A stretch of DNA of 64,000 bases. Origin: an uncultured Clostridia bacterium. Its GTDB lineage: Bacteria > Bacillota > Clostridia > TANB77 > CAG-508. This document shows positions 62,129-64,000 of this stretch, piece after piece. The translations under genes and the position numbers were made by a program. Under the pieces are notes generated by a model, which did not search any database, was not told where the DNA came from, and saw only the letters and a program-made list of their open reading frames with translations. The stretch lies in NCBI GenBank assembly GCA_934157035.1, contig CAKPHG010000006.1, positions 25,012 through 89,011 on the forward strand, given 5' to 3'. Within the stretch, counting starts at the first letter, position 1, and the number at the start of each line of letters is the position of its first letter.

Positions 62129-63268
62129 TTATTGAAATTTTGTTATATCATTAATTTTTCCTGCAAAGTATGGTTTATCTTTTCCCTTTTCTATTAAGAA
62201 TATAGCAAATGTATCATCAATAGAAAATTCTCTAATTTCGTCCATAATCGCTACTGATTCATTTTTAACCATCATTCCTGCTTCACTTTTAATTTTTCCA
62301 CCTGTCCTATCTAATTCAAATTCTATAGTTTGTAGTGCTTTTTCAATTGAGTAGACTTCTCCATTTGAGAATAAAAACTTTTTGTCCTCTATTTCTGTTA
62401 TTTCATTTTTTTCTTTAAGTTTTATATTTGGAACTTTTAATAATTCTCCTTCTTTTAGTTCTCCATATACTTTTATAGCTTCATAATTATCTTGATTATT
62501 AGGCATATTATAGACTTTTACTTCCGTTTTATCTAATATATTATTATATATTTCTCCAAAGGTCTTTCCCTCTGGATTTTTACAAAGAATTACTTCGTCT
62601 TCTTGTTTTGTCCTTAATTTCACAGCAAAATCATCTTTTGACTTATAATATAAAACATCTACTTGCTGTTTTAATTCTCCTGTTTCATCACTTTTAATTC
62701 CAAAATATTTTACATTATCATAATCTCTGAATTTTCCATTTTCAAGTTCTTCAAATGCTTTTTCAAATTGAAATTCTTTCTTTAACATTACATATAGGAA
62801 ATAGTCTAATGGATCTCTATTTTCCCAATCAAAATCATCAAGTATATCACTTGTTTCATTGAATTTATCCTTTATTGCCTTTTCAATTTCTTCTTTTAAT
62901 TTAAGTGATGGCGTTCCTATCTTTTTATAATAAGAAGCTTCTGACAATTCTTTTGTTGTAAATGTTTCTTTATTAAGATTTTCTACAACTTTTAATTGTG
63001 GATTGAATACTATATCTTGTTTTGCCAAATCATTTTTTAAATCATTCCAAATCAATTGAAATGTACCACACCAAATTGTATTATCAGTTATTTCATCATC
63101 TAATGTTAATACAGTTGTAATTCCCTCCGTACTAGATAATGATGTTTGGCTACTTGATGTTGCCTTAGGCTCTTCTATTTCCGTCTTTTTGGTTATTTGT
63201 GAATATGCAAATACTCCTGATACTATTAAAATTATAATACTTACTATAATTAATATTAATTTTTTCAT
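62129..63268 (-). CDS. Exported protein of unknown family with serpin-like ending
   Basis: A 379-residue protein with an N-terminal signal-anchor helix (3-22), a Ser/Thr linker, 'DNTIWCGTFQLIWNDLKNDL' near residue 62, and an end 'FSIDDTFAIFLIEKGKDKPYF' that recalls the serpin breach region. The serpin resemblance is weak and no reactive loop was identified. It follows the sigma-factor gene by 15 bases and is likely its co-expressed partner or target. Confidence 0.5.
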   Translation of the reverse strand: MKKLILIIVSIIILIVSGVFAYSQITKKTEIEEPKATSSSQTSLSSTEGITTVLTLDDEITDNTIWCGTFQLIWNDLKNDLAKQDIVFNPQLKVVENLNKETFTTKELSEASYYKKIGTPSLKLKEEIEKAIKDKFNETSDILDDFDWENRDPLDYFLYVMLKKEFQFEKAFEELENGKFRDYDNVKYFGIKSDETGELKQQVDVLYYKSKDDFAVKLRTKQEDEVILCKNPEGKTFGEIYNNILDKTEVKVYNMPNNQDNYEAIKVYGELKEGELLKVPNIKLKEKNEITEIEDKKFLFSNGEVYSIEKALQTIEFELDRTGGKIKSEAGMMVKNESVAIMDEIREFSIDDTFAIFLIEKGKDKPYFAGKINDITKFQ

Positions 63269-63283
63269 AACATACCTCTCTTT

Positions 63284-64000
63284 CTATTCTTTAGACGCTT
63301 TTACCTTTCGTTTTAGTTGGTATTTTATAAAATTTATTAAAAAAATTATAGTTAATATTAAAAATACGCTTGAAATAGCAAATATACCAATACTGTAGTT
63401 ATTCATATTTGTTGCAGATTCATTACCTGGTACTTGTATTTCTTCTTTTGTTTCATTTGATTGATTTATTGTATTTTGTACCGTATTTTGTTCTTCTTGT
63501 TCAATGCTTTTATTTATATCTTGCTTTGTTGATTCTGTGATAGTTTGATTATTTTCTTGCTCGATTTTTGTATTATCTCCTTTTTCTATATTATTACTTT
63601 GCTCAATGTTTACTCCATCTTTTGTAATAAACATTGTTTTTAATCCTATTACTAATGTTACAATAAACATTCCTAAATTACTTATTAATAATTTTAATGT
63701 ATGAATTGATTTATAATATCTCCATTTTACAGTTCCTGCAGGTTCGTCTAACAATTTTGCAATTTCATCAAATGTTAAATTAGTTAATATCTTTAAGGAA
63801 ACAACTTCTTTTTCTTTATCATTTAATTTACTTAATATTCTGTTGTATCTGTCTTGATCTACTATTCTATTTATTTCATCATCTGAATCTGCTATTTCAT
63901 ACATACAATCTAAATCAATTGTATTTTTTCTCTTTCTATATAAAGATATAGCTTCATTTTTTGTTACAGAATAAATCCAGGTAGCAATATTATCAATAGG
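63284..64000 (-). CDS. Sigma-70 family (ECF-like) factor with C-terminal membrane segments, 5' truncated by the window edge
   Basis: The frame runs through the right window edge (reading 'PIDNIATWIYSVTKNEAISL' before the internal ATG at 63904), so the true start lies outside. Sigma region 2 is partly seen; region 4 is clear ('LNDKEKEVVSLKILTNLTFD', 'EIAKLLDEPAGTVKWRYYKS'). After it come a hydrophobic helix ('LGMFIVTLVIGLKTMF'), an Asn/Glu/Gln-rich linker of about 75 residues and a second helix near the end. The extension suggests a membrane-held sigma factor. Ends before the serpin-like protein gene. Confidence 0.8.
   Translation of the reverse strand, partial: PIDNIATWIYSVTKNEAISLYRKRKNTIDLDCMYEIADSDDEINRIVDQDRYNRILSKLNDKEKEVVSLKILTNLTFDEIAKLLDEPAGTVKWRYYKSIHTLKLLISNLGMFIVTLVIGLKTMFITKDGVNIEQSNNIEKGDNTKIEQENNQTITESTKQDINKSIEQEEQNTVQNTINQSNETKEEIQVPGNESATNMNNYSIGIFAISSVFLILTIIFLINFIKYQLKRKVKASKE

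Overview
The window is very AT-rich and its gene content points to an endospore-forming member of the Clostridia (Firmicutes). It carries a GerA/GerB/GerC germinant receptor operon, SpoIIM, RNase Y, RNase R, an 841-residue U32 peptidase, RNHCP and DUF1540 proteins, and TmcAL. Genes start behind strong AGGAGG-type sites, several promoters have an extended -10 (TGnTATAAT), and AGA is the main arginine codon. An uncultured gut clostridium is the likeliest source, but that is inference. No rRNA, tRNA or CRISPR array was recognised.

Layout. 0.2-6.8 kb: a lipid kinase, then an envelope-glycan cluster (two small four-helix flippase-like proteins, an ATP-grasp ligase, a WecE-type sugar aminotransferase, a DUF2142-like GT-C protein) and a divergent polyprenyl-phosphate GT2. 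Together they look like an Arn-like 'make, load, flip, transfer' module. 6.8-9.4 kb: two small exported proteins (the first frameshifted), smpB and fructose-bisphosphate aldolase. 9.5-12.9 kb: a divergent pair with its own base composition, a Clp-type AAA domain joined to an FtsH-type M41 peptidase facing a beta-CASP metallo-beta-lactamase nuclease. 12.9-22.8 kb: small Cys-rich proteins, U32 peptidase, RNHCP, a TGS-containing nucleoside kinase and the ger operon. 22.9-31 kb: metK under a three-gene ABC-2 exporter, two tandem paralogous membrane proteins, rnr and secG. 31-47 kb is mostly housekeeping: RluA-type synthase, ftsH, cysS, class A PBP, rny, xerD, spoIIM, endonuclease Q, tmcAL, rnhA. 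47-51 kb: glycolipid-type genes, including a GT8-PlsC fusion and a frameshifted GT8. 51-54 kb: flavin reductase/PCP_red fusion, Nudix, nitroreductase and a class I amidotransferase. 54-59 kb is an accessory zone: a PepD/ABC chimeric remnant, a decayed RhuM gene, a GNAT_C protein and a large serine recombinase with its small partner. 59-64 kb: a DUF1287 protein, a mini alpha-CTD protein, a membrane XRE regulator with a visible operator, and a membrane-extended sigma factor cut by the window edge.

Three features cut across the map. (1) A family of short palindromic repeats built around GGGAC/GTCCC tends to sit directly against stop codons, and one copy lies in frame inside the U32 peptidase gene. 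(2) The two clean +1 frameshifts in the window both fall at a CGG codon followed by AAT; CGG was otherwise seen only in the beta-CASP gene during a visual scan. (3) The best candidate for an undescribed system is the Clp-AAA/M41 hybrid with its divergent beta-CASP neighbour at 9.56-12.88 kb: the peptidase zinc site is complete while the ATPase has lost its Walker B glutamate and probably its arginine finger.
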